NCBI GenBank assembly: GCA_031265585.1
Contig: JAISCL010000182.1
Span: 1 to 47,651 of the forward strand
Direction of reading: 5' to 3'
From: Tannerella sp.
GTDB taxonomy: Bacteria; Bacteroidota; Bacteroidia; Bacteroidales; Tannerellaceae
Length of the DNA: 47,651 bases
The position numbers and the translations under genes were made by a program. Positions 8,601 to 16,011 of this stretch are shown piece after piece. The notes below the pieces were generated by a model. That model saw only the letters and a program-made list of their open reading frames with translations. It searched no databases and was not told the origin of the DNA. Within the stretch, counting starts at the first letter, position 1, and every line of letters begins with the position of its first letter.

Positions 8601-11600
8601 TGAATGGAAATTCACGTTTCAATTCAATTTGTCCTGTCGATTTGTTATAATAAAACATTTTGAGGCCGCGACTTTCATAGCCGTTATTATCGACTTCGCC
8701 GTTCACAACGGTAGAGGTATCCCGGAAGCCCAGGATTTCAACCGTGCCGTCGCCGTCTATATCGCCGACTGTCAGGGGGGCGTAATTATGGATCAGGACG
8801 CTCTTGTTTAAGGTTATTTCCCGGATACTCCAGTCTACGGTTGGCGGATCGGTGACACAGTCGGCGTCGCTGACGTTGTCGGGCGTTTCAGCGACATAGA
8901 TATATACGTATGCGTAGCTTGTGTCTTCGTCGCAGACGAGGCGGTAGACGAGCGTGTCGTGGCCGGCGAAGTCAGATTCGGAAGTGTAGCGGATGCTGTC
9001 GTTTACGAAATCGGCTTCGCCGTGCAGCGGGTCTGTCGTGACTTCCATATCCGGCATGCAGGTGGCGGGGATGGAATCGTTGTCAAGTACCGGTATGACC
9101 ACTTCTATGCCGGTGAGCGTTGAGGCGTAGTCGTTGTTGGCGATTAAGGACCTGTAGGGGAGTTCGCGGGCGCCGGAGACGTCGATCATGCCCAGGATGA
9201 CGCAGGGGTCGGTTGTTTCGGAGGTGAAGATGTATTCGATCTGCAGCGGGGATATTTTGCCGGTGGGGGTGCCGCTTCCGTCGACTTCCTTTACCAGGGC
9301 GGCGAGGGCGGGGGCTTTTAGTTGGAAAGTGCAGGTTGATTCGCCGGTTGGAATCTCAAAGCCTGTCGTATCCGTATCGTTGTTGAAGATGCGTGCGATT
9401 GACAGAGAGCCGTTGCCGGACGATGCAACCTTCACTTCCGTCGATATGTCGGAGGCGAAGCTGCCGTCGATGTACTCAAAGCCGGCGTCGAAGCTGACGT
9501 CCAGATAAGAATCCGGTACCGGGTCGTTGCCGGTGGGATTAGTGACGGTGAGGGTGACGGTGACGGTGCTGTCGGCAGAATATTTGCTTACGCTGGTGGC
9601 GATGCTTGAGCGGACGGTGTCCTGCCGATGCGCTCCGGTGGCGGTGAAGCGGGTTTCTTCCGCCAGCGTTTCGCGGTCGACGCTTTTCAGTTCGCGGTCA
9701 AGGAGATCGCCTTCCACGGTTTGTTCGTATTCAATCCGGGCATGGTTGTCGAATGTCCCGACATCTCCTGCCGATACGGCATTTTCGGCAATCACGGCGG
9801 TTGCCGTCATCCTCCGCTCGCCGGCGCCGGGAATGTACAGGCTGTCGATCTCCAGGTAGCGTGTTCCCTGATAGCTCGTGATTTTGATCTTCGCATGTGT
9901 CGCGGAGTCGATGGCGCTGAAGCCGATTTCGTCCGTCCAGGTCAGTCCGGGGGGCAGGGTGTCGCGGAAGTTGACGTATTTCGGTTCGCAGTTCACGTTG
10001 CCGATGTAGAAGGAATAGTCCACCGGTTCGCAGGTGGTAATTTCGAGCTGGTCAACGTCCTTGACGAACGACAGTCCGTCTTCGTTGATCGGGGGTGGCG
10101 GTGGTACCTGACGGAGGCGGATCGGAGTGATGATCAAGTCGTGTGGAGAGCTTGACGGGAGATGGCCGGTGATGGCAAATTCAATCACAATCTGCGTGAC
10201 GCCTCCCTGGAAGGATACGTTTAACTGCCCGTTTTTGTTGGTGGACGATACGGATCTCCGTGCGGTTGCGGTGGCTATGTTGTCCGATATGCGGTAGTAG
10301 CTTGTGGCCGGGTTACCGCCGTAGGAGAGCGTGGGGAGTACGGCCCCTCCGCTGCCGCCGCCGCAATAGCCCGTCACGGTGACCTGCTCGTACTGGCCGG
10401 CATAGCCGTCGATGTCGTAGATGGAAAATTCGGGGCGTACGGGCGTGTTCAGGTTAATGGTGACGGTGATTTTACTGTCGCCAAACCCTCCTCTCCGGCG
10501 CCGCAGGTACAGACTGCCCGCGACGGGGCTTCCGGTGACGGATGGGTAATAGTTGGGCGCGCCGATACCGCTTGCGTAATGAATGGTTGTGCCGGTGACT
10601 TCAATGCCGTCGCCCAGGTCGCGGGGGCCTTTCGAGATGCCGGTGTTTACGGTTGCGCCGTAGTTCTGTCGCTTCCAGTCCGTCCAGGTGTAGGTTTTTG
10701 TTCCTTCAAATTCCACCGTAGCCGTACAGGCATTATTGATTTGCTTATAACCGAAAGTGACGTAGGTAGTCGAGTCCGTGAAGGTGTAGATGCACTGCTG
10801 CTCGCCGTCGAGATACTGCATCGGCACTACGGCCTTGAAGTCGCCGTAGTACTGCGCATTGTTGGGATCCAGTTTCTCCGGCGCATCGGCTACGATCATG
10901 CATACGCTGTAGCCTGCCGTAAACTTGTCGAACATAGCTTTCGTGCCGGCATCCACACCTATGCCCAGCTGATTTCCGCCGTTGTTCTGCGCCCCGACAA
11001 TCATGCGGATGGGCCGGTTGCCTTCGGTCAGCTTATGTACCAGCCAGGTGCGCTTGAAGATATATTCGTAGTCGCCGCACCGGTCGGCGTCCATGTCCAG
11101 TACCTCGCCGGTCAAGTCGTTATCGCCCCACATCACGGCTTCGGTATCGTATATAAGATCGCCCAGGCTGGCGCGGTCTCCCAGCCGCATGCCGGCCACA
11201 CCCATGTGCAGGATGGAGCCTACGTTGGTGGAATGGCTCTGGCGGTTGTGCAGGTGGGCGTCGTCGTCGCGGATGACGGCTGCCACGCGGTTGTACCAGG
11301 TATCCCATTTGGCGCCGGCGCCGGCCATTCCGTTCCAGAGCATCATGCCGTCGGAAAATATATAATCGAACTTCTGCGCCGTTCCCCCTTTGGGCCTCGG
11401 GGTAAGCGTAATGCCGTACTTGAGGGCCAGATAGGATTCTATTTTCTGCAAATTAACCGGAGACAGCTCTCCGTTGTACAGGATCACTTCCGATATCACG
11501 CCCTGTATCACACGGTCGTCTTCGTAACCAGGCCCAATCATGGAAGCTTGATTCAAACCAATGGAACCGTTACTGATTCCCGATATAGAATCTTCCAGTC

Positions 11601-13593
11601 CGTTAAAGCGAAATTTCACACTGCTGTCGTCGTCTGTTCCGTCGGGCCAGCTGTGGTGATATCCCAAAATAGAAGTAGCGCCTATCTTGAACAGGTCAAC
11701 GGTGCCGTATCCCGCTGTACCGCTTGTCCTGAAACGTCCCACAGTATTATTGTTTCTTTTCTGTACGCCATAGCCCGGCCCCCTGTAACTGCCGCGCGTA
11801 GCCGAACCGAACATCATGGTATAAATCCAGTCGTTTCTACCGAAGTCGTTATTTACCAGAAAGAACGCCGAGTGTTTTACAGGGTACTTTTCACTGAAAA
11901 CAGTGGTAGAAGTATTTCCCAGCCATGCAGAGCTGCTGGTACCGTCACCCCAGTAGCGCAAGGCCGGGTGATAGTTGGTCATATAATTGCTCGGCTGGTA
12001 AACCGGTTCCAAATGACCGGTTTGGGTTCCTCCCATTGCGTATGTATAGGACTGATTGCGTACATCGTCTTTCCATTCCGACACGGCAGGTACGATGGTG
12101 CCTGCCGGCGCGTCGGCTGGGGGATAATTACTCAGCTTACCACTGCCGGCCGGTAGCGGTTCCGTGACAATCGATGCCGCGTCGTCGGCGCGCAGCCAGA
12201 GTTTGAGATTGACGCCTCCCACGCCGCCGGGACCGTCGGCGCTTTCAGTCCTGTGGCCGCCAAAGGCAATGTAACTGCCGTTGCTTACTTCCCCTTCAAC
12301 TGTTCCGGCGGTGGAAATCACCTGCGTAGAGCCGGGAGGGAATGTCGGATCCGTGGATATAAGCATATATTCGGGCAATGCGCCTGTGCCCGGTTTAAAT
12401 TTCAGCTTCAATGTCGATGCGCCCGTCAGCTGCACTTTGTACATCAAACCCTTGCGGTAGTTCACCGCCTGTGTTGAACCGGGAGTGGGTAGCGGGGTTG
12501 AAAGCGATACGGTCGTACTGAGATCCAGGCCGTTGCTGCCGAACATGGCATATACGCCATCGGCCAGCTGTCCGCTGCTGTTACCGCTGTTGAGCGTGGC
12601 CAGGCTGTTGCCCGTAAAAGCGATTAGCAGCGGATAGCTGGCGCTCTGGCTCTGCTTTTGATACAGTCCGTAGGCGTCGTCGCGAGCGATACCGAAGATG
12701 TGGTTGCTGTAGCCGGCGTTGGCTGTTCTGTCCCATACCGTCGCCCCGCCGGAGGAGACATAGTCGTTGTTGTTATTGATCGTAATACCGTATTTGATGG
12801 CCAGGTAGAAATGGATTTGCTGCAAGTCGGCCGGTTTAATATGTCTGTCGGTTTCCCCGTTCGCTTTTAAAAGAATGATTTCCTGAATCGTACCTTCGTA
12901 TCCATAATAGCCGTTGCTATCACCATTTTCACCGCTGGCAATGGCAACCGGCTGGTTCATGGCTTGCGAGGAAGTTGTTATGCTGCCGCTGTTCAGTCCG
13001 CTACGGTAAAGCGTAAGACCTGTACCGTTTCCGTTGTTGGCGTTATCAAGCACCACGATTTCTCCTGTTACAGGGGTACTGTTGAATATTCGTCTCGAAG
13101 ACCATGTCCAGCTAATATCGGTACCGTCATTATACCACGAAATGGCGCCATTTCCGTAACTACTGCCAAATGCAAGCAAGTGATCATAAGAATTGTCTGT
13201 GGTGGAACGTTTCAGTACAAAGATGGCCGTAATATTGTCGGCGGCTGTAATGCCGGAGTTATTGGCAGACTTCATCCAATAGCGTCCGGAAGCGTTCGTC
13301 CCCCCGTATGGAAAATCCACCGAAGGATGAAAATTATATCCGCTGTTGATTTTCGGAGGCACCTGGTATTGCCAGGTAAAATTTCCTACGCTTCCCGTTC
13401 CCTGGATCAGGTTCGTCCAAGTTCCGTTGCTGTAACTGTCCGATGTGAGCCAGGCCAGCCAGGTGTAGTTGGGGTTGTTTACGCCGCCGGGGCGCTGCGT
13501 TTGCGCCGTTGCGTTCCGGGTTGTCACTGTCAGGAGGAGAATTGCCGCGATGATGTACAGACTGATTCTTTTCATGCTATTCATACTATCCAT
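5665..13593 (-). CDS. Giant multidomain surface protein, T9SS cargo
   Basis: An exported protein of up to 2642 residues. Codon 7 (13575) may be the true start, since the signal peptide reads MKRISLYIIAAILLL... and ends near ATAQ (residue 31). In order: two lectin-like units (about 40-450 and 460-960), each ending in a YLAxKYGITL motif, with a GIARDD...QKQS-type segment in the first and a diverged one in the second (DUF8202-like); a region with EFSIYDIDGY; two DUF11-like repeats (about 1170-1420); a cadherin/Ig-like module (about 1490-1560, NDYASTL...VLDNDSIP); about seven FG-GAP/VCBS-type repeats (about 1600-2030, e.g. IADIDGDGSPEIIAG) expected to form a beta-propeller; a CARDB-like and another DUF11-like region; InlB/Flg_new-type repeats (about 2420-2560, TFTGWSHDGY and FTGWTGSNGD); and a T9SS type-A sorting domain at the C-terminus (GLYIITLNNSPGQKIIIK). 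It is probably exported through the outer membrane, and adhesion or glycan binding is likely but unproven. Confidence 0.92.
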   Translation of the reverse strand: MDSMNSMKRISLYIIAAILLLTVTTRNATAQTQRPGGVNNPNYTWLAWLTSDSYSNGTWTNLIQGTGSVGNFTWQYQVPPKINSGYNFHPSVDFPYGGTNASGRYWMKSANNSGITAADNITAIFVLKRSTTDNSYDHLLAFGSSYGNGAISWYNDGTDISWTWSSRRIFNSTPVTGEIVVLDNANNGNGTGLTLYRSGLNSGSITTSSQAMNQPVAIASGENGDSNGYYGYEGTIQEIILLKANGETDRHIKPADLQQIHFYLAIKYGITINNNNDYVSSGGATVWDRTANAGYSNHIFGIARDDAYGLYQKQSQSASYPLLIAFTGNSLATLNSGNSSGQLADGVYAMFGSNGLDLSTTVSLSTPLPTPGSTQAVNYRKGLMYKVQLTGASTLKLKFKPGTGALPEYMLISTDPTFPPGSTQVISTAGTVEGEVSNGSYIAFGGHRTESADGPGGVGGVNLKLWLRADDAASIVTEPLPAGSGKLSNYPPADAPAGTIVPAVSEWKDDVRNQSYTYAMGGTQTGHLEPVYQPSNYMTNYHPALRYWGDGTSSSAWLGNTSTTVFSEKYPVKHSAFFLVNNDFGRNDWIYTMMFGSATRGSYRGPGYGVQKRNNNTVGRFRTSGTAGYGTVDLFKIGATSILGYHHSWPDGTDDDSSVKFRFNGLEDSISGISNGSIGLNQASMIGPGYEDDRVIQGVISEVILYNGELSPVNLQKIESYLALKYGITLTPRPKGGTAQKFDYIFSDGMMLWNGMAGAGAKWDTWYNRVAAVIRDDDAHLHNRQSHSTNVGSILHMGVAGMRLGDRASLGDLIYDTEAVMWGDNDLTGEVLDMDADRCGDYEYIFKRTWLVHKLTEGNRPIRMIVGAQNNGGNQLGIGVDAGTKAMFDKFTAGYSVCMIVADAPEKLDPNNAQYYGDFKAVVPMQYLDGEQQCIYTFTDSTTYVTFGYKQINNACTATVEFEGTKTYTWTDWKRQNYGATVNTGISKGPRDLGDGIEVTGTTIHYASGIGAPNYYPSVTGSPVAGSLYLRRRRGGFGDSKITVTINLNTPVRPEFSIYDIDGYAGQYEQVTVTGYCGGGSGGAVLPTLSYGGNPATSYYRISDNIATATARRSVSSTNKNGQLNVSFQGGVTQIVIEFAITGHLPSSSPHDLIITPIRLRQVPPPPPINEDGLSFVKDVDQLEITTCEPVDYSFYIGNVNCEPKYVNFRDTLPPGLTWTDEIGFSAIDSATHAKIKITSYQGTRYLEIDSLYIPGAGERRMTATAVIAENAVSAGDVGTFDNHARIEYEQTVEGDLLDRELKSVDRETLAEETRFTATGAHRQDTVRSSIATSVSKYSADSTVTVTLTVTNPTGNDPVPDSYLDVSFDAGFEYIDGSFASDISTEVKVASSGNGSLSIARIFNNDTDTTGFEIPTGESTCTFQLKAPALAALVKEVDGSGTPTGKISPLQIEYIFTSETTDPCVILGMIDVSGARELPYRSLIANNDYASTLTGIEVVIPVLDNDSIPATCMPDMEVTTDPLHGEADFVNDSIRYTSESDFAGHDTLVYRLVCDEDTSYAYVYIYVAETPDNVSDADCVTDPPTVDWSIREITLNKSVLIHNYAPLTVGDIDGDGTVEILGFRDTSTVVNGEVDNNGYESRGLKMFYYNKSTGQIELKREFPFTTPGERTTSASMGAMAIARHNNKGYIVIAGTDAPNNKYLYAYDPTGARHWVSDQTYRTDNNPNSPYLEHRGTILGIADFSNDGEPEVYVGNQIFSLRTGYKLCDGGILPGTNDAGVLYPTLGYSPAIADIDGDGSPEIIAGRHIYKVKITNHDTPNQTDNTITHLTDLELAETPSDGAGDGATQVADIDNDGELEVIVISRPAANSIVAYVWKPLPGGQSYIMGSYHLTGAHYSIPMIGDIDNDSDGCLEIVFITDGGNPMHMHALKFNPLATRGSQISLKWQFSHSDHSGDTGATLFDFNQDGKSEIVYRDEAQLRIFDGSADGAEPFVLDHFNNVRSGTLREYPVIADIDDDGQAEIIVTGWDGEAHQVSSAGITRAANVQNGYLRVFKSNGLPWAPARAVWNQYAYNAVQVNNDLKIPRYPISPAKGFPGADEILGTADDIRPYNAFLHQQTQLASDGKPLWLAPDAVPDPATSTVTFLTENLVAIKVGIVNKGEAALGPPIHVALYRNRFNKEDLISHIDTAMQINKGDTGYVNLTVDMALNPVLRVVVNVNDNKNNPTYTYQPECDSLNNTIGFTLIKPMISNYMEKHARLLLMPPEPGDGTYPNPVSILYGEEIEYRITAINANIDSGTVIIRDTLPAYLRFVPGSEDWYHHSPPFYSDFQHGTIPGPPVRNTLMFRFDSLAPQDDQIWATFRATPVSGVSASQPMFVNRAWITASDSLLIPTGNSTYHQGAGVSIVTFSAPAKGGDIYNATPQALDYRTSPNSGILVVPDEGYTFTGWSHDGYTSLRGEQIEARTGIMHYDTLTVYGNVELCAVFVAEEYPVRYYLHGGENPAVNPPAYTVESDVITLGAPSKANDIFTGWTGSNGDDPQPSVTIPTGSTGPRDYYANYLHTGREAIEPQSSPPEDKIWSSGNELYIRTSRPGSIARVHTPDGLLHEQCTLLSTGTTKTSLPPGLYIITLNNSPGQKIIIK

Positions 13594-14027
13594 TTATTTA
13601 TGTTTATAATTTTCGTTTTTTCTTTCCGGGTACTGTTTCCGGCTGTTTTCCGGCCAGCAGCTTTGGCTGTATACATGGAGAAAGGGAGCAGGGGCGCCAT
13701 GCACGGTGCAAAAATTACATACATTGTCTGCTGTATAAGGTGGTAAGTATCTCACGACACGTTGCCGCGTGATGGCGATCCCCTTTTCCCTGTTATTGTA
13801 TAAGCTTTGCCGATTCATTTATTTTTATTCTTTTATATCGTAATTATAGACTGTGTGCAGGAAGTTGCGGGGAGGCCTCCGAAGATTCCGGATAGCTCTC
13901 CGAAATGAATTATTGACGCCGATAAACAAATTACCGGCGCTCCGGAGTAAAATTTTACGCCGGATAACAGTTTAATAAGAAGTATAAGTGAAAGGGGTTT
14001 TTTTTGAGGTTTATTTTTTTGTATAAT

Positions 14028-14052
14028 CGCGCGCACATGCGTACGCACGTAC
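14028..14052. repeat. 25-nt alternating purine-pyrimidine run
   Basis: Every step from 14028 to 14052 alternates pyrimidine and purine (CGCGCGCACATGCG..., mostly CG, CA and TA steps). Such runs can adopt left-handed Z-DNA under negative supercoiling. It is inside the transcribed leader of the giant gene, 25 bp from the TC tract. Confidence 0.7.
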
Positions 14053-14076
14053 TTTAATATATTTATATACGCCTGC

Positions 14077-14121
<45 letters not shown>

Positions 14122-14235
14122 AGAAATATTCGGAACTAACCAACACGAACGTGTTAATTAACTCAAACGGGGATGTGTATTTTATGTTATTGATAACAGC
14201 CATTCTGCTTTTTTAATAAATACCGTAATCGGACG

Positions 14236-14265
14236 CAAATGTATTACATTTTTTTGATAAACAAA
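14236..14265 (-). promoter_or_regulatory. Promoter for the giant surface-protein gene
   Basis: On the minus strand, TTTG (14265-14262) is followed after 18 bases by TACATTTG (14243-14236), an almost ideal Bacteroidota promoter. Transcription would start near 14229. Confidence 0.65.
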
Positions 14266-14348
14266 GTGAAAACACAAAAAAAACATGCAAAAAAGACCTT
14301 CATGCGGTTTTTCTGTCAATAATACTTATGCCCGACGGTACAAAAAGG

Positions 14349-14861
14349 TTATTCTCCCGGCCTGCCGGAACGGCTGTTTCCGGCGGAGGCTGTTCCCTGA
14401 AAGGAGATCCCCTGGCGGTTAACGGACGTCACGTGGACTGATGCAGATCCGTTCGGGAAGATTTCAAGCCTGAAGGAATAGAGGTCTTCTTTGGTTTTTG
14501 CCTGAAATTCGACAACGGCTTTCCCCTTGCCGTCAAAAGAGGATTTATAGTCTGTGGCGGTCGATTCAAAGATCAATCCGTCGCCGCCGCCGTAGGGAAT
14601 GCTATAGGCTCTCCCGAAATAGGGAAGGTAAGACTTCACCCGGTCGTCCCTTATTTCCAGTGAATACGGGGACGTCAGCGCCTGCGAACGGCCACTCACC
14701 GGCAACATGCGCTCTACATCCACTACAAATGCACGGTTTTCGATTGCCTGATGCAATACAAGCTCTTTTTCCGCTTTTTCTTCCTTCGTCAAACCTTTCA
14801 GGGAAGAACAGCCAAACATGCAGATTGACAGTATACCTGCCATTATAACAAAATTTTTCAT
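14349..14861 (-). CDS. DUF4251-family lipoprotein
   Basis: A 170-residue exported lipoprotein. The signal peptide (MKNFVIMAGILSICMFG) ends at a lipobox with Cys18. The rest matches the pattern of DUF4251, a Bacteroidota family of unknown function: an N-terminal helix (KEEKAEKELVLHQAIENRAF), VDVERMLPVSGRSQALTSPY, LPYFGRAYSIPYGGGDGLIF, and FRLEIFPNGSASVHVTSVNRQGISFQG. It begins 31 nt after queF and is probably in the same transcript, though a functional link to queuosine is not evident. Probably anchored to a membrane facing the periplasm. Confidence 0.88.
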   Translation of the reverse strand: MKNFVIMAGILSICMFGCSSLKGLTKEEKAEKELVLHQAIENRAFVVDVERMLPVSGRSQALTSPYSLEIRDDRVKSYLPYFGRAYSIPYGGGDGLIFESTATDYKSSFDGKGKAVVEFQAKTKEDLYSFRLEIFPNGSASVHVTSVNRQGISFQGTASAGNSRSGRPGE

Positions 14862-14892
14862 CGCCTTATTCTATTTTAGTATTAAACATTCA

Positions 14893-15393
14893 TTACCGGT
14901 TGTCCACCTTTTCCGGATAGAGATCATGATTCATAAGCCGGAAAGATGCCATCTTTTCATATTCCGTGCCCGGCTTGCCGTAATTGCAGTACGGGTCGAT
15001 GCTGATGCCTCCGCGCGGCAGGAATTTCCCCCATACTTCAATGTATTTGGGCTTCATCAGCTTTATCAGGTCTTTCATGACCGTATTGATGCACTCCTCA
15101 TGGAACGCTCCATGATTGCGAAAGCTGAAAAGATACAGTTTCAGTGATTTACTTTCGACCATCCTGCGGGCGGGAATATACCCGATATAGACCATCGCAA
15201 AATCCGGCTGCCCCGTCACGGGACAGAGGCTGGTAAACTCCGGACAGTTGAATTTTACAAAATAATCATTCCCCGTGTGTTTGTTTTCAAACGTCTCAAG
15301 CACGGAAGAATCATAATCAAAAGGATATTCCGTACCGGCGCCGCCTAATTTTGTCAGTGTCTTTTTTGAGTTTTCCGGATTTTTTCGTTTCAT
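14893..15393 (-). CDS. queF: NADPH-dependent 7-cyano-7-deazaguanine reductase (QueF)
   Basis: Reduces preQ0 to preQ1, the substrate of Tgt, in queuosine biosynthesis. At 166 residues this is the short unimodular type. Key motifs: [13 protein letters not shown] with the thioimide-forming Cys57 and the proton donor Asp64, [21 protein letters not shown] (the NADPH-binding QueF motif), and the C-terminal [12 protein letters not shown]. Located in the cytoplasm. It is transcribed away from the small lipoprotein at 15553 and is followed by the DUF4251 lipoprotein. Its partner enzyme gene tgt is at 1629-2759. Confidence 0.97.
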   Translation of the reverse strand: MKRKNPENSKKTLTKLGGAGTEYPFDYDSSVLETFENKHTGNDYFVKFNCPEFTSLCPVTGQPDFAMVYIGYIPARRMVESKSLKLYLFSFRNHGAFHEECINTVMKDLIKLMKPKYIEVWGKFLPRGGISIDPYCNYGKPGTEYEKMASFRLMNHDLYPEKVDNR

Positions 15394-15414
15394 ACGCCAC
15401 TATTTAGATTAAAA

Positions 15415-15438
15415 ATTGCCCCCTTCCGGACCGGCAAT
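15415..15438 (-). promoter_or_regulatory. Hairpin plus U-run in the queF leader
   Basis: On the minus strand ATTGCC (15438-15433) can pair with GGCAAT (15420-15415), followed by a short T-run. It is between the -7 box and the start codon, at or near the mRNA 5' end. It resembles a small attenuator, but I could not match it to a preQ1 riboswitch. Confidence 0.35.
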
Positions 15439-15441
15439 GTG

Positions 15442-15449
15442 CAAAAATA
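15442..15449 (-). promoter_or_regulatory. -7 box for queF
   Basis: TATTTTTG on the minus strand matches TAnnTTTG and would give a leader of about 40 nt. Confidence 0.55.
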
Positions 15450-15516
15450 AAGAAAATATACGGGAAAGCGAATTATTTATGTAAAAAATGTAGTCCGGTA
15501 TATGAATAAAAAGTGT

Positions 15517-15524
15517 TACCTTTG
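15517..15524 (+). promoter_or_regulatory. -7 box for the small lipoprotein operon
   Basis: TACCTTTG matches the consensus and lies 28 bases before the ATG at 15553. It is downstream of the in-frame ATG at 15502, which therefore cannot be the start if this promoter is real. Confidence 0.6.
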
Positions 15525-15552
15525 CCTCATAATGTTTAAATATAGAGAAAAG

Positions 15553-16011
15553 ATGAAGAAAATTCTGTTGTTGTCAGTTGTGATTCTGCTGTCTGCTTCA
15601 TGCGCGGAAGAATCGGGCATAGCGCCGGCTAATGAAACGTGGTTTTATGTAAGGGAATATACGGTCCGGTCGGATCAGTGGAGACTGGTAGGAGGTGAAG
15701 ACGAGCTTGATTCCTATTACGAGTATGAGGTATCCGTTCCCGACCTGGACAGGGATGTTTTTTATTACGGGAATGTGGACTGCTATATGTACCTGGATAA
15801 TGACTATACGATCCAGGCGAAACTGCCCGAAGTCATTCATCGCGGGCAATATAATCCCACTACGAGGGAAGATGACCTGTGGACGGAAACCTATAAATGC
15901 GACTATGCGATAGGCAGCATCCTGTTCAAGGTGGAATACAGTGATTTTTATACGGGAAACAGACCCGGCACCAAGAAATTCAGGGTTTTCCTTGTCCTTT
16001 ATGATGAATGA
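15553..16011 (+). CDS. Small lipoprotein of unknown function
   Basis: A 152-residue exported lipoprotein. I chose the ATG at 15553 over the upstream ATG at 15502 because the promoter -7 box is between them and because the shorter form starts directly with a signal peptide (MKKILLLSVVILLSASC) ending at lipobox Cys17. The mature part is rich in Tyr, Asp and Glu and beta-strand-like (WRLVGGEDELDSYYEYEVSVPDL, DCYMYLDNDYTIQAKLP, KFRVFLVLYDE). I recognise no domain. It overlaps the methyltransferase gene by ATGA, so the two are coupled. Confidence 0.8.
   Translation: MKKILLLSVVILLSASCAEESGIAPANETWFYVREYTVRSDQWRLVGGEDELDSYYEYEVSVPDLDRDVFYYGNVDCYMYLDNDYTIQAKLPEVIHRGQYNPTTREDDLWTETYKCDYAIGSILFKVEYSDFYTGNRPGTKKFRVFLVLYDE

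Noticed and set aside
10579..12156. 525-codon plus-strand frame
   Set aside because: Antisense shadow of the same gene. Its length reflects codon bias of the opposite strand, and no family or initiation signal supports it.
14266..14348. Intrinsic terminator after the DUF4251 lipoprotein
   Set aside because: There is a T-rich tract on the minus strand and a weak AAAAACC/GGTCTTTTT-type pairing, but no stem strong enough to annotate.
15502..15552. N-terminal extension of the small lipoprotein
   Set aside because: The -7 box TACCTTTG at 15517-15524 lies inside it, and the downstream ATG gives an ideal lipoprotein signal peptide.
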